Source: UBA11996 sp964394975 (GTDB lineage: Bacteria; Chloroflexota; Dehalococcoidia; Lucifugimonadales; UBA826). From it: a DNA stretch of 31,848 bases. Numbering within the stretch: the first letter of the stretch is position 1; every line of letters starts with the position of its first letter. The position numbers were made by a program, and so were the translations under genes. A model generated the notes under the pieces. It did not search any database. It was not told where the DNA came from and was given only the letters and a program-made list of their open reading frames with translations. The stretch covers positions 1-31,848 of the forward strand of contig CAYMZR010000013.1 in NCBI GenBank assembly GCA_964394975.1, written 5' to 3'. Shown piece after piece: positions 15,717-25,081 of the stretch.

Positions 15717-18700
15717 TTACTCTTCTACAATTCCTTGAGGTTTTTCCAGTCCATCTATGTCATTGTCTAAAATGGAAATGTCTGAACCATCCTCCAAAGC
15801 TGGTGGAGGTGGCGATTCGGGTAGCTGTTCGGTGTCAAACATTTTATCTAATTCAGCGACTCCTAGCTTTTCCCTTCCCTCTTCTGTAAGGTCATACCGA
15901 GCAGGAATTAGTCGCCCGATTATCACATTTTCCTTCAATCCGGACAGAACATCTCTTTTCCCTGTCACTGCTGACTCAGTTAGAACCCTAGTGGTTTCCT
16001 GAAATGAAGCAGCTGCTAGGAAACTATCCATATGTAGAGAGGCTCGAGTTATTCCCAATAATATAGGTATAGCAGTTGCGGGATCTCCACCTTCAGCGAT
16101 TACCTCACCGTTTTTCTCTTCGAATGCCTTTCTATCCATTGGATCTCCAGGAAGGAATTCTGTGTCTCCTGCCTCATTGACTTGTACTCGTCTGAGCATC
16201 TGTCTAATTATGGTTTCAATGTGCTTGTCGTGTATTGGTACTCCCTGCGATCGGTATACCTTCTGGACTTCTTCAATTAAATAGGATTGAACGGCCTCTC
16301 TTCCTTGGATTTCTAGGATTTGTTGAGGGTTTTTGGGTCCTGAAGTGATGGCTTGACCTGCCTCAACTTCATCACCGTTAGTTATTTCCAAATGAGATGC
16401 TGCTGGGATTGCATACTCTCTTTGCTCTTCGTCGGTCCAGGTGATTGTTATTGTCGACCCATCAATTCCGACTGTTCCTGAATTGCGAGCATGGATCATT
16501 GTATCGTCTTCCGAGTCTTCCGAAGTGGCAATCGGTGTACCAATTATTACTGTACTACCTTTTTTGACGGTAGGTTTATAACCTTCCAAGTTATATTCGT
16601 CCACTAATTCTTCCGAATTGATTATGCGGGCGGCACGACCTTCAGGCGCTTCAATTATTTCGGCCTTTCCTGAAATTTCTGATAATACTGCCGCACCACG
16701 TGGTGATCTAGCTTCAAATAATTCTTCAACTCTTGGTAGACCACTGGTTATGTCTGCTCCAGCTACTCCACCAGTGTGGAAGGTTCTCATTGTCAATTGG
16801 GTACCCGGTTCCCCAATACTTTGAGCAGCTATTATTCCGACTGCATCACCAATCATTATTGGTTGTAAATTAGCCAAAGAGAGGCCATAGCACAATTGGC
16901 AAAGACCTTTTTCAGCTTGACAAGATAATGGAGATCTTACCTCCACCACATTGACCGCCAACTGTTTTAGAGCATCAATGTCTTCTTCTCTCAAAAGTTG
17001 ATTGGCTTCTAAAATTATTTCTCCAGTTTCTGGGTCTGCAATAGGTGCAGCTGTGTATCTATATTTAATCCTGTCATAAAACAGGTCTTTCAATGTGTCG
17101 TCGTGATAGTCTTCTACTACGATTCCTTGGGTCGATCCACAGTCTTCTACGGTGACTATCACCTCTTGCGCAACGTCTATGAGTCTTCTGGTGAGATAAC
17201 CACTATCTGCTGTTCTTAATGCTGTGTCCGCTAGCCCCTTTCTTGCTCCGTGAGTCGAAATAAAATATTCGAGAACAGTTAGTCCTTCACGAAAGTTGGA
17301 CTTTATTGGCCTGTCAATAATTCGGCCTCGTGGGTTGGACATAAGACCTCTCATACCCGCCATCTGCCTAATTTGTGCGATGTTTCCCTTCGCTCCTGAG
17401 TTAGCCATCATGTAAATACCTCCGTAGTTCGGTAGGTCTTCGGCTATAACTTGGGTTAGTTTATCGTTTGCATCAGTCCATATTCGGACCGTGGCATTGT
17501 AGCGTTCATCTTCCGTTATCAACCCGTCCATGTATTGCTCTTCAAGCTGATTCACTGCTTCCTCAGCTTCACTGACTATTCCTGATTTTTTCGTCGAAAC
17601 TTTCACATCGTTAATTGCTATAGAAACACCTGATTTCGATGAATTCCGGAATCCTAGGTTCTTGATATCGTCCAAGACTGCAGCAGCTTCCTCGTTACCC
17701 AATAGTCTGAAGCATTGACCGGTTATCTCTTTCAGTTTGTTTCTTTCAACTTCTTCGTTTACGTATGGTAAATTCTGTGGAAGGACATTATTAAATAGGA
17801 TTCTCCCAACTGTAGTGTCAATTAGTTCACCGGACTTGTTACGGGCATATATGGGAGCTCTAAGGGCTATTGCACCTACTTCGTGAGCCAGTATCGCATC
17901 GTCAAAATTGGCGAATTTTTTACCAATCCCATGCGCGTTCTCATCTATGGAAGTCATGTAATAACATCCCAGAACCATATCTAGCGAAGGAGTGACGATA
18001 GGTTCACCTGAGCTTGGAGCCAGCATATTGAAGGTGCTCAGCATCAGCTTTCTTGCTTCTAGTACTGCGATCCTAGATAGAGGGACATGTACTGCCATTT
18101 GGTCTCCATCAAAGTCTGCGTTGAAGGCTGTGCATACCAGCGGATGAACTCTTATTGCACTGCCTTCTATTAAGACCGGTTCAAATGCTTGTATGCCGAG
18201 CCTGTGAAGAGTAGGGGCACGGTTGAGCAATACGGGGCGTTCTTTGACAACTTCTCCTAATATTTCCCAAACTTCTGATCGATTGCGCTCTGCTAGTCTT
18301 TTGGCACTTCTTATGTTGTGTGCGTAACCTTTCAAAACCAATCGGTGCATCACAAATGGTTTAAACAACTCTAATGCCATTCGTCTAGGTAATCCGCATT
18401 CGTTTAACTTCAATTCCGGTCCTGCAATAATTACAGATCTTCCACTGTAATCTACTCGTTTCCCTAGCAGATTCTGTCTAAATCTTCCCTGTTTGCCTCT
18501 TAGAAGGTCTGATAAAGATTTAAGTTTGTGGTTATGGCTTCCTGCTACAGCTCTGCCTCTTCTTCCATTGTCTATCAAGGCGTCCACCGATTCTTGAAGC
18601 ATACGCTTTTCGTTTCGAATTATAATTTCAGGTGCTTGTAATTCTATAAGCCGACTAAGCCTATTATTCCGATTAATTACCCTTCTATATAGGTCATTCA

Positions 18701-19790
18701 AATCGCTGGTAGCAAATCTTCCTCCATCTAGTTGAACCATCGGGCGCAAATCTGGCGGTAGAACTGGTAAATTGGTTAGGATCATCCATTCTGGCTTGTT
18801 CGTGCTTTTCCGAAATGCTTCAACTACACGTAGTCTTTTGATGGCCTTTTTCCTTCTTTGGCCAGATGTAGATTGCATTTCCTCTTGTAGTTCATCACGA
18901 AGTTCATCAAGATCTATGTGGTTATGGAGTACGTATAATACCGACTCTGCCCCCATTCCAGCTTGGAATACCCCAGGGAAGTTGTCTCGGTTGTCTCTGT
19001 ACTGGGTTTCGGTTAACAGCCTAGTTACCTGAATTTCTTCCAAAGAAGATATTTGATTTTCAATAGTGTCTAGTATTTCTTCAAACTCATCATTAGTCTC
19101 AGCTACCGATTCCTCAATTTTTTCATCGCGTTCTTTTTCCAGAGATTCGATTTTGGCGACAATTCCTTTTGTTCCTTTCTGGGATTCAGATTTATCATCC
19201 TCTGTAGTGGGATCTTGTTCTTCTGCTATAGGTTGTAGAGAATCTATCTGCGATTGGTATTCTTCAGTTATTGTGGTTTCGGCAACTTCTATTTTCGCAT
19301 CTTTTTCCACTGTTTTTTCTTCTAGAGTCGAGTGGAGTTGCTCAAGCAACTGACTTTTCAATTCCTTATCGACATCAGTTACCAGATATTGGGCGAAATA
19401 TAGAACTCGATCCAAGTTTCGTGGTGAGAGATCCAATAGTAAGCCTAGCCTGCTCGGGGTGCCTTTTGAAAACCAGATGTGAGCCACTGGTGCAGCCAGA
19501 TCTATATGCCCCATCCGCTCTCTTCTTACTTTGGATCGGGCTACTTCAACTCCACATCGATCACATGTCACCCCTCGGAATCTTATTTTCTTGTATTTTC
19601 CACAGTAACATTCCCAGTCTTTGGTAGGACCGAAAATTCTTTCGCAAAATAATCCATCCTTTTCCGGTCTTAGTGTCCTGTAATTAATGGTCTCTGGTTT
19701 TGTTACTTCACCCCAGGACCATCGCTGTACATCGTTTGGGGATGCTAGTGAGATTGTTATTGCGTCGAAATCATTTCCTGGTTGGGCCAT
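15717..19790 (-). CDS. rpoC: RNA polymerase beta' subunit
   Basis: RpoC is the catalytic clamp subunit of RNA polymerase. At 1357 residues it is complete, with ATG at 19790 and GGAG about 10 bases upstream. The N-terminal zinc site is Cys61-x-Cys63-x12-Cys76-x2-Cys79. The Mg-binding motif NADFDGDQ has its three Asp at 559, 561 and 563. The second zinc site (CGSTQG, then SCQAEKGLCQLC) is present. Residues about 145-255 are a charged, coiled-coil-like insertion in the clamp region, absent from E. coli. The C-terminus is an acidic, Pro-containing tail. It follows rpoB by 45 bases. Confidence 0.99.
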   Translation of the reverse strand: MAQPGNDFDAITISLASPNDVQRWSWGEVTKPETINYRTLRPEKDGLFCERIFGPTKDWECYCGKYKKIRFRGVTCDRCGVEVARSKVRRERMGHIDLAAPVAHIWFSKGTPSRLGLLLDLSPRNLDRVLYFAQYLVTDVDKELKSQLLEQLHSTLEEKTVEKDAKIEVAETTITEEYQSQIDSLQPIAEEQDPTTEDDKSESQKGTKGIVAKIESLEKERDEKIEESVAETNDEFEEILDTIENQISSLEEIQVTRLLTETQYRDNRDNFPGVFQAGMGAESVLYVLHNHIDLDELRDELQEEMQSTSGQRRKKAIKRLRVVEAFRKSTNKPEWMILTNLPVLPPDLRPMVQLDGGRFATSDLNDLYRRVINRNNRLSRLIELQAPEIIIRNEKRMLQESVDALIDNGRRGRAVAGSHNHKLKSLSDLLRGKQGRFRQNLLGKRVDYSGRSVIIAGPELKLNECGLPRRMALELFKPFVMHRLVLKGYAHNIRSAKRLAERNRSEVWEILGEVVKERPVLLNRAPTLHRLGIQAFEPVLIEGSAIRVHPLVCTAFNADFDGDQMAVHVPLSRIAVLEARKLMLSTFNMLAPSSGEPIVTPSLDMVLGCYYMTSIDENAHGIGKKFANFDDAILAHEVGAIALRAPIYARNKSGELIDTTVGRILFNNVLPQNLPYVNEEVERNKLKEITGQCFRLLGNEEAAAVLDDIKNLGFRNSSKSGVSIAINDVKVSTKKSGIVSEAEEAVNQLEEQYMDGLITEDERYNATVRIWTDANDKLTQVIAEDLPNYGGIYMMANSGAKGNIAQIRQMAGMRGLMSNPRGRIIDRPIKSNFREGLTVLEYFISTHGARKGLADTALRTADSGYLTRRLIDVAQEVIVTVEDCGSTQGIVVEDYHDDTLKDLFYDRIKYRYTAAPIADPETGEIILEANQLLREEDIDALKQLAVNVVEVRSPLSCQAEKGLCQLCYGLSLANLQPIMIGDAVGIIAAQSIGEPGTQLTMRTFHTGGVAGADITSGLPRVEELFEARSPRGAAVLSEISGKAEIIEAPEGRAARIINSEELVDEYNLEGYKPTVKKGSTVIIGTPIATSEDSEDDTMIHARNSGTVGIDGSTITITWTDEEQREYAIPAASHLEITNGDEVEAGQAITSGPKNPQQILEIQGREAVQSYLIEEVQKVYRSQGVPIHDKHIETIIRQMLRRVQVNEAGDTEFLPGDPMDRKAFEEKNGEVIAEGGDPATAIPILLGITRASLHMDSFLAAASFQETTRVLTESAVTGKRDVLSGLKENVIIGRLIPARYDLTEEGREKLGVAELDKMFDTEQLPESPPPPALEDGSDISILDNDIDGLEKPQGIVEE

Positions 19791-19835
19791 TTCAAATTCT
19801 CCATGAAAATTAAGGAATTAGAGGTAGATGGGTTA

Positions 19836-22800
19836 CTAGTCATCCCCTCCTGGAACTGGTCTGTCGTCTTCAATTGATTCAGATTCTTCATTGGTTTCAG
19901 TTGTATCTGTTTCCGAATTGTTGCCCTCGGGATCGTCATTTCGATTTTCTTCATTGGAGTCATTATTCAGAGCACCTTCTAGTAATGCCAGCGGGTCTGA
20001 TACTTCTGACGACTCGGTAAACAAACCGGCTTCCCCTGAGAACCCTTGTTCTTGCATCGCTTCTATATTGTCATTTTCTAGTTCTATGGAAAGCACAAGG
20101 CTCTGGAGTTCCTTCATAAGAACATGGAAGGATTGAGGGATTCCAGGTTGTGCAACGTCTTCACCTTTTACTATTGCTTCATAAGTTTTGACTCGCCCTA
20201 TTTCATCATCTGATTTAATGGTTAACATCTCCCTCAGATTATGAGCGGCGCTATAGGCTTCAAGTGCCCAAACTTCCATTTCTCCGAACCTTTGCCCGCC
20301 TAACTGGGCCTTACCACCCAAAGGTTGTTGTGTTATCAAAGAGTAAGGTCCTGTAGCCCTTGCATGAATCTTATCTTCCACAAGGTGGATTAGTTTTAGC
20401 ATGTATATGTATCCAACTGTGACTGGTTGGTCAAATAATTCCCCTGTTCTTCCATCGTAGAGTGTAGATTTTCCTAGAACGGGGGCAGCCAAACCGTAAT
20501 CTCTATTAAGGACTAAAGCTTCTTCCATTAATTCATCTACGGTCATTCCCGAAGTGTCTTTATTTGCCACCTCCTCCATCCATATCTTTAAGCAAGCATA
20601 TCTAGCGGAATCTGGGGCAGATTCCACGAAAATATCTTGGAATTTGAAACCTCTTTTTTCAAGGAAATCTGAAATCATATCTAGGTCCACCATGTCTGGA
20701 TCACTATCTAGTACTGATCTTGCCGGGACTGCATCTGACTGTTCAATAATCCACGCTTTGGCTAGTTCATCTTCAATTGCCGAATCTTGGGCACCGTCAA
20801 AAACTGGAGTCTTTGCATCAAATCCCAGCCTTTTTGCAGCCCATCCTAGGTGAGTTTCAAGCACTTGTCCTAGATTCATTCGTGATGGAACACCAATAGG
20901 ATTGAGTATTATGTCCACAGGGGTGCCGTCGGGTAAAAATGGCATGTCTTCTTCGGGTAGAATCTTTGCTATAACCCCTTTGTTTCCATGCCGGCCCGCC
21001 ATTTTGTCACCTTCAGTGATTTTTCTGGTGTGTGCTATCCACACTCTCACTAATTTGTTTACGCCGGGGGAAAGATCATCGCCGTTGATTCTATCCAAAA
21101 TTCTTACGTCAATTACTTTTCCTCCCTGACCGTGAGGCACATATAGGGATGAATCTTTTACGTCACGAGCTTTTTCTCCAAATATTGCCCGCAGGAGTTT
21201 TTCTTCCGCGGAAAGTTCGGTTTCCCCTTTGGGGGTAATTTTTCCTACTAAGATATCTCTATTGGAAACCTCTGCTCCTACTCTTATGATTCCTTCTTCA
21301 TCTAGGTTGCGAAGGCTATCCTCACCAATGTTGGGGATGTCTCTTGTAATCTCCTCCGGACCTAATTTGGTATCTCTGGCTTCGACTTCGTGTTTTTCAA
21401 TGTGTACAGATGTGAACTTATCTTCCTTAATGAGTCGGTTACTTAGGATAATTGCATCTTCGAAGTTGTATCCTTCCCAAGTCATAAACGCCACCAAGAC
21501 ATTCTGACCTAATGCCAATTCACCACTGTCAGTAGATGAGCCGTCTGCTAGAACGTCTCCTTGTTTCACAGTTGTTCCTTTGTCAATAATGGGTCTTTGG
21601 TTAATACAGGTACCCTGGTTACTTCTATGGAATTTCACAAGAGAATGGACAACTTCTTTACCATCCTCATCCGTCACAATTATCTGGTTTCCAGTCACAC
21701 TTGTAACAGTACCGTCAGTTTTACTAACCATAACTTGACCACTATCCCTTGCTACCCGCATCTCCATGCCGGTTCCAACAAGTGGCTTTTCCGGTTTTAG
21801 TAAGGGCACTGCTTGTCTCTGCATATTGGACCCCATTAGGGCACGGTTAGCGTCATCATGCTCCAAAAATGGAATCAATGAAGTAGAAACACTAACCAGC
21901 TGGAGAGGTGAGACGTCCATGAATCTAACCGAGTCCGTTTGCTCCATACCAACTTCTTCCCCACGTCTAGTCTCAATTCTGTCGTTGATGAACTCACCAG
22001 CTTGATTAATCGCTGAATTCGCTTGAGCAATATAATAGTCTTCTTCATCATCTGCTGATAAATGTACGATGTTTTCTAGGTCATTTGACACGTATGGTTT
22101 GACATTAATAACTTTGTTCTTTTGAGCTGAAATTCTTCCTGATGTTCTTACTGAAATTTGGGTCCCTTTTTTGACAATGGTTTTACCGTCGTCAGCCTTG
22201 ATATCTTCAGTAGGGGTATGTCCTATCAACTCTTCTGGATCGCCATTGTCTACCTGAGTTAATATCTTCCTATACGGAGTTTCTATGAATCCGAATTCAT
22301 TGGTTCTAGCGTATGTCGCCAATGAAACCAAGAGGCCAATGTTGGGACCTTCCGGGGTTTCAATTGGACAAATTCTCCCATAGTGGGAGTGATGAACATC
22401 CCTCACGTCGAACCCTGCCCGTTCCCTTGATAGACCTCCTGGCCCGAGCGCTGATAGTCTCCTCTTGTGGGTTAGTTCAGCAAGAGGGTTAGCTTGGTCC
22501 ATGAATTGTGAAAGCTGTGAACCGCCAAAAAATTCCCTTACGGCAGCCACTACAGGTCGCACATTGATTAATGCTGCTGGAGTAGTACTTTCAGGGTCTG
22601 GCTGAATGGTCATCCTTTCCTTAATAACTCTCTCCATTCGGAGAAGTCCTACTCTCACTTGATTTTGAATCAATTCACCGACAGCTCGAACTCTTCTGTT
22701 GCCCAAGTGATCTATATCATTGGCTCTACGTTCAGAATTGTTAACCTGGATGAGCCTTTTAAGTAGATTTATAATGTCTTCTCTGGCGAGGATTCGATTT

Positions 22801-23726
22801 TCTAAGTTGCCATTTCTATCTGCATGTTCTGCACCTTTCAAGTTGCGATCCAACTTGTATCGTCCAACTTTACCGAGATCGTATCTTCTACTATCGAAAA
22901 ATAGCGAATTTATTAAGGATTTGGCGTTTTCAGCATTTGGAGGTTCTCCTGGCCTTAACCTTCTATAAAATTCAATAAGTGCCTCTTCTTGGTTTGTGAC
23001 ACTTGAATCTTTATCAATAGTAGTTTGCAGGAAGTTGTGGTCAGGATTCGTATCTACATCACTGAATAATTCCAATAGTTCCTCATTGGTCTCGTATCCC
23101 AACGACCTGAGGAATGTCGTAACAGGAGTTTTCCGTTTCCTATCGATTTTGACATATATAACGTCCCTGTTACTGGTTTCAAATTCGATCCAGGCTCCCC
23201 GGTATGGAATCATCTTTGCTGATGCAAGAGGGCGACCTGTGGCCGCGTCTCGATCTTCAGTAAAATATACTCCGGGAGACCTCACTAGCTGGCTGACTAC
23301 AATTCTTTCAGCCCCGTTAATTATAAAGGTCCCCGCGGTAGTCATGATAGGAATGTTTCCAACATAGAGGCGCTGCTCTTTTATCTCTCCCATTCCAGGG
23401 CCGGCTGCGTTAATTTGTAAGCTGACGGTTACGTATAGGGCAGCCTCGAAGGTTTTTTCTTGGCTTCTACAATAATCCTCGCTGAATTTTGGTTCTTCAA
23501 ACTCAAAATCCACAAACCGCAGAGAGAAACGTGGGTTTTGCCCTTGGTTGTCTTCAATCGGTGAAATTTCATCGAACAGTTCGGTTAGCCCACTTGTAGT
23601 GAACCACTTAAACGATTCCTTTTGAACGTCAATCAAATCGGGTACATCCAAAACCGTGTCAATCTTAGAAAAAGATTTTGTTTTTGGAAAAATAACACTA
23701 TTATCCTGCAATGCAGAAGAGGCCAT
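19836..23726 (-). CDS. rpoB: RNA polymerase beta subunit
   Basis: RpoB has 1296 residues and is complete, with ATG at 23726 and AAGGAG 10 bases upstream. The rifampicin-pocket region reads GSQLSQFMDQANPLAELTHK followed by RRLSALGPGGL, with the residues equivalent to E. coli Asp516, His526 and Ser531 in their sensitive forms. Other marks are CPIETPEGPNIGLL, the KMAGRHGNKGV catalytic region and the ATGPYSLITQQPLGGKAQ block near the end. After the conserved end comes a tail of about 55 residues made almost wholly of Asp, Glu, Asn, Ser and Thr. Ribosomal protein genes rplJ/rplL do not precede it, unlike in many bacteria. Confidence 0.99.
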   Translation of the reverse strand: MASSALQDNSVIFPKTKSFSKIDTVLDVPDLIDVQKESFKWFTTSGLTELFDEISPIEDNQGQNPRFSLRFVDFEFEEPKFSEDYCRSQEKTFEAALYVTVSLQINAAGPGMGEIKEQRLYVGNIPIMTTAGTFIINGAERIVVSQLVRSPGVYFTEDRDAATGRPLASAKMIPYRGAWIEFETSNRDVIYVKIDRKRKTPVTTFLRSLGYETNEELLELFSDVDTNPDHNFLQTTIDKDSSVTNQEEALIEFYRRLRPGEPPNAENAKSLINSLFFDSRRYDLGKVGRYKLDRNLKGAEHADRNGNLENRILAREDIINLLKRLIQVNNSERRANDIDHLGNRRVRAVGELIQNQVRVGLLRMERVIKERMTIQPDPESTTPAALINVRPVVAAVREFFGGSQLSQFMDQANPLAELTHKRRLSALGPGGLSRERAGFDVRDVHHSHYGRICPIETPEGPNIGLLVSLATYARTNEFGFIETPYRKILTQVDNGDPEELIGHTPTEDIKADDGKTIVKKGTQISVRTSGRISAQKNKVINVKPYVSNDLENIVHLSADDEEDYYIAQANSAINQAGEFINDRIETRRGEEVGMEQTDSVRFMDVSPLQLVSVSTSLIPFLEHDDANRALMGSNMQRQAVPLLKPEKPLVGTGMEMRVARDSGQVMVSKTDGTVTSVTGNQIIVTDEDGKEVVHSLVKFHRSNQGTCINQRPIIDKGTTVKQGDVLADGSSTDSGELALGQNVLVAFMTWEGYNFEDAIILSNRLIKEDKFTSVHIEKHEVEARDTKLGPEEITRDIPNIGEDSLRNLDEEGIIRVGAEVSNRDILVGKITPKGETELSAEEKLLRAIFGEKARDVKDSSLYVPHGQGGKVIDVRILDRINGDDLSPGVNKLVRVWIAHTRKITEGDKMAGRHGNKGVIAKILPEEDMPFLPDGTPVDIILNPIGVPSRMNLGQVLETHLGWAAKRLGFDAKTPVFDGAQDSAIEDELAKAWIIEQSDAVPARSVLDSDPDMVDLDMISDFLEKRGFKFQDIFVESAPDSARYACLKIWMEEVANKDTSGMTVDELMEEALVLNRDYGLAAPVLGKSTLYDGRTGELFDQPVTVGYIYMLKLIHLVEDKIHARATGPYSLITQQPLGGKAQLGGQRFGEMEVWALEAYSAAHNLREMLTIKSDDEIGRVKTYEAIVKGEDVAQPGIPQSFHVLMKELQSLVLSIELENDNIEAMQEQGFSGEAGLFTESSEVSDPLALLEGALNNDSNEENRNDDPEGNNSETDTTETNEESESIEDDRPVPGGDD

Positions 23727-23775
23727 CAGACTTTCACTCCTTCAGGGAAAGAAATATTCCTAGTTAGTATGGGAG

Positions 23776-23800
23776 AAAAGCTCTTCCGAGAAAGAAGAGC
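23776..23800 (-). terminator. Attenuator-like hairpin in the rpoB leader
   Basis: On the minus strand GCTCTTC and GAAGAGC (7-bp perfect stem, 7-base loop, 23800-23780) are followed directly by TTTTCTCC. It sits in the predicted 5' leader of rpoB, about 50 bases before the start codon, as an attenuator would. The U-tract is short, so it may be only an RNA stability or regulatory hairpin. Confidence 0.45.
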
Positions 23801-23880
23801 GGTAATTTAAAAACGCCAAGACGGGTGGATTTGTTAATACGTTTGTGCAAACCAGCGCATGTGTAATCATACAGTCTTCC

Positions 23881-23910
23881 ATTTTAGCTACCATATACCA
23901 TACTTGTCAA
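23881..23910 (-). promoter_or_regulatory. Promoter of rpoB-rpoC
   Basis: On the minus strand TTGACA (23910-23905), an 18-base spacer and TAAAAT (23886-23881) form a near-consensus housekeeping promoter. The predicted start near 23873 leaves a leader of about 147 bases carrying the hairpin at 23780-23800. Confidence 0.7.
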
Positions 23911-23931
23911 TACTAAGTTAAGCTTTATTTT
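23904..23931 (+). promoter_or_regulatory. Possible dinB promoter overlapping the rpoB -35
   Basis: On the plus strand TTGTCA (23904-23909), a 16-base spacer and TATTTT (23926-23931) could drive dinB. Its -35 is nearly the reverse complement of the rpoB -35, so the two polymerase sites overlap. No SOS-type operator was recognised. Confidence 0.35.
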
Positions 23932-23982
23932 CAAAGACTGAATTGGTCTGCCATCAGGGCTTAAAAACTTATAGGAAAAGAT

Positions 23983-25074
23983 GTGAATTCAAATGATAAC
24001 AGAGGAATATTACATGCTGATTTCGATGCCTTTTACGCATCTGTAGAACAAAGAGACTTTCCTGAACTATGTGATAGGCCTGTAGCTGTCGGTGGGAGTC
24101 CTGGTAAACGTGGTGTGGTTGCATCAGCGTCCTACGAGGCAAGAAAATATGGAATAAAATCGGCCATGCCAATGATTACTGCAGTGAGAAAATGCCCAGA
24201 GGTAGTAGTGGTATCACCTCGGTTTTCAGTTTATAGGGAGGTCTCTCAGCAAGTAATGGAGGTGTTCCGCGATATTACTCCTCTTGTAGAACCACTGTCT
24301 TTGGATGAAGCCTATTTGGATGTTACAGATCTTATCCAACGAAATGTTACCCCACCACAAATCGCAAAAAAACTAAAGGATAGGATTTCGTCTAAGTTAG
24401 GTCTAACTATTTCTATTGGTGTTTCTACTTCTAAGTCAGTATCAAAAATTGCTTCAGGAATTAATAAACCAGATGGTTTGACAGTTGTTAGACCGGGAGA
24501 TGAAATTTCTTTTCTGCACCCATTACCGATTGAAGTGGTGTGGGGGATTGGACCCAAAAGCTCAGCGAAATTGCACGATTTATCCATAAATACGGTGGGA
24601 GATCTTGCTGTACAGCCTATTAAGCTGCTTTCCGATATTTTTGGGAGCAATGCTATGTATATTAAAAACATTGCCAATGGAGTGGACCTGAGACCGGTAA
24701 TAACTCAGCGGGAACGTAAATCAATTAGTTCTGAGACCACTTTGTTAGTAGATACCTCAGACTCGGGAGATTTAACTGAGATAGTGATGAGATTGAGTGG
24801 CCAGGTTGCTGATTCATTAATGCAAAAAGATATACGAGGCCGCACAGTAAAGTTAAAATTAAAACGATCAGATTTCACTATTCTAACTCGTCAAAAAACA
24901 CTTTCAGAGAAGGTTCAAATTTCATCTGAAATCACAGAATCGGCCCTGGAACTTTTAAATTATGAACTGAAAAATTCAGACGAAAAATATCGATTAATTG
25001 GGGTGGGGGTTTCGGGCTTTTCATCAGCTGAAAGTCTTCATGATGAAATGCAATTGAGATTCGAAGGTCTTTGA
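23983..25074 (+). CDS. dinB: DNA polymerase IV (Y-family translesion polymerase)
   Basis: DinB copies damaged DNA with low fidelity. The protein has 363 residues, the normal length. Catalytic residues are Asp13 in HADFDAFYASVEQ and Asp108-Glu109 in SLDEAYLDV. The helix-hairpin-helix region (VVWGIGPKSSAKLHDLSI) and the little-finger domain follow. The start is GTG at 23983, six bases after AGGA; an out-of-frame ATG two bases earlier runs straight into a TGA. It is transcribed away from rpoB and meets the peptidase gene end to end with a 7-base gap. Confidence 0.95.
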   Translation: MNSNDNRGILHADFDAFYASVEQRDFPELCDRPVAVGGSPGKRGVVASASYEARKYGIKSAMPMITAVRKCPEVVVVSPRFSVYREVSQQVMEVFRDITPLVEPLSLDEAYLDVTDLIQRNVTPPQIAKKLKDRISSKLGLTISIGVSTSKSVSKIASGINKPDGLTVVRPGDEISFLHPLPIEVVWGIGPKSSAKLHDLSINTVGDLAVQPIKLLSDIFGSNAMYIKNIANGVDLRPVITQRERKSISSETTLLVDTSDSGDLTEIVMRLSGQVADSLMQKDIRGRTVKLKLKRSDFTILTRQKTLSEKVQISSEITESALELLNYELKNSDEKYRLIGVGVSGFSSAESLHDEMQLRFEGL

Positions 25075-25081
25075 AAAACGG

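Noticed and set aside
19757..19963. A 68-residue open frame across the rpoB-rpoC junction on the minus strand.
   Set aside because: It overlaps the end of rpoB in another frame and has low-complexity composition produced by the acidic tail codons.
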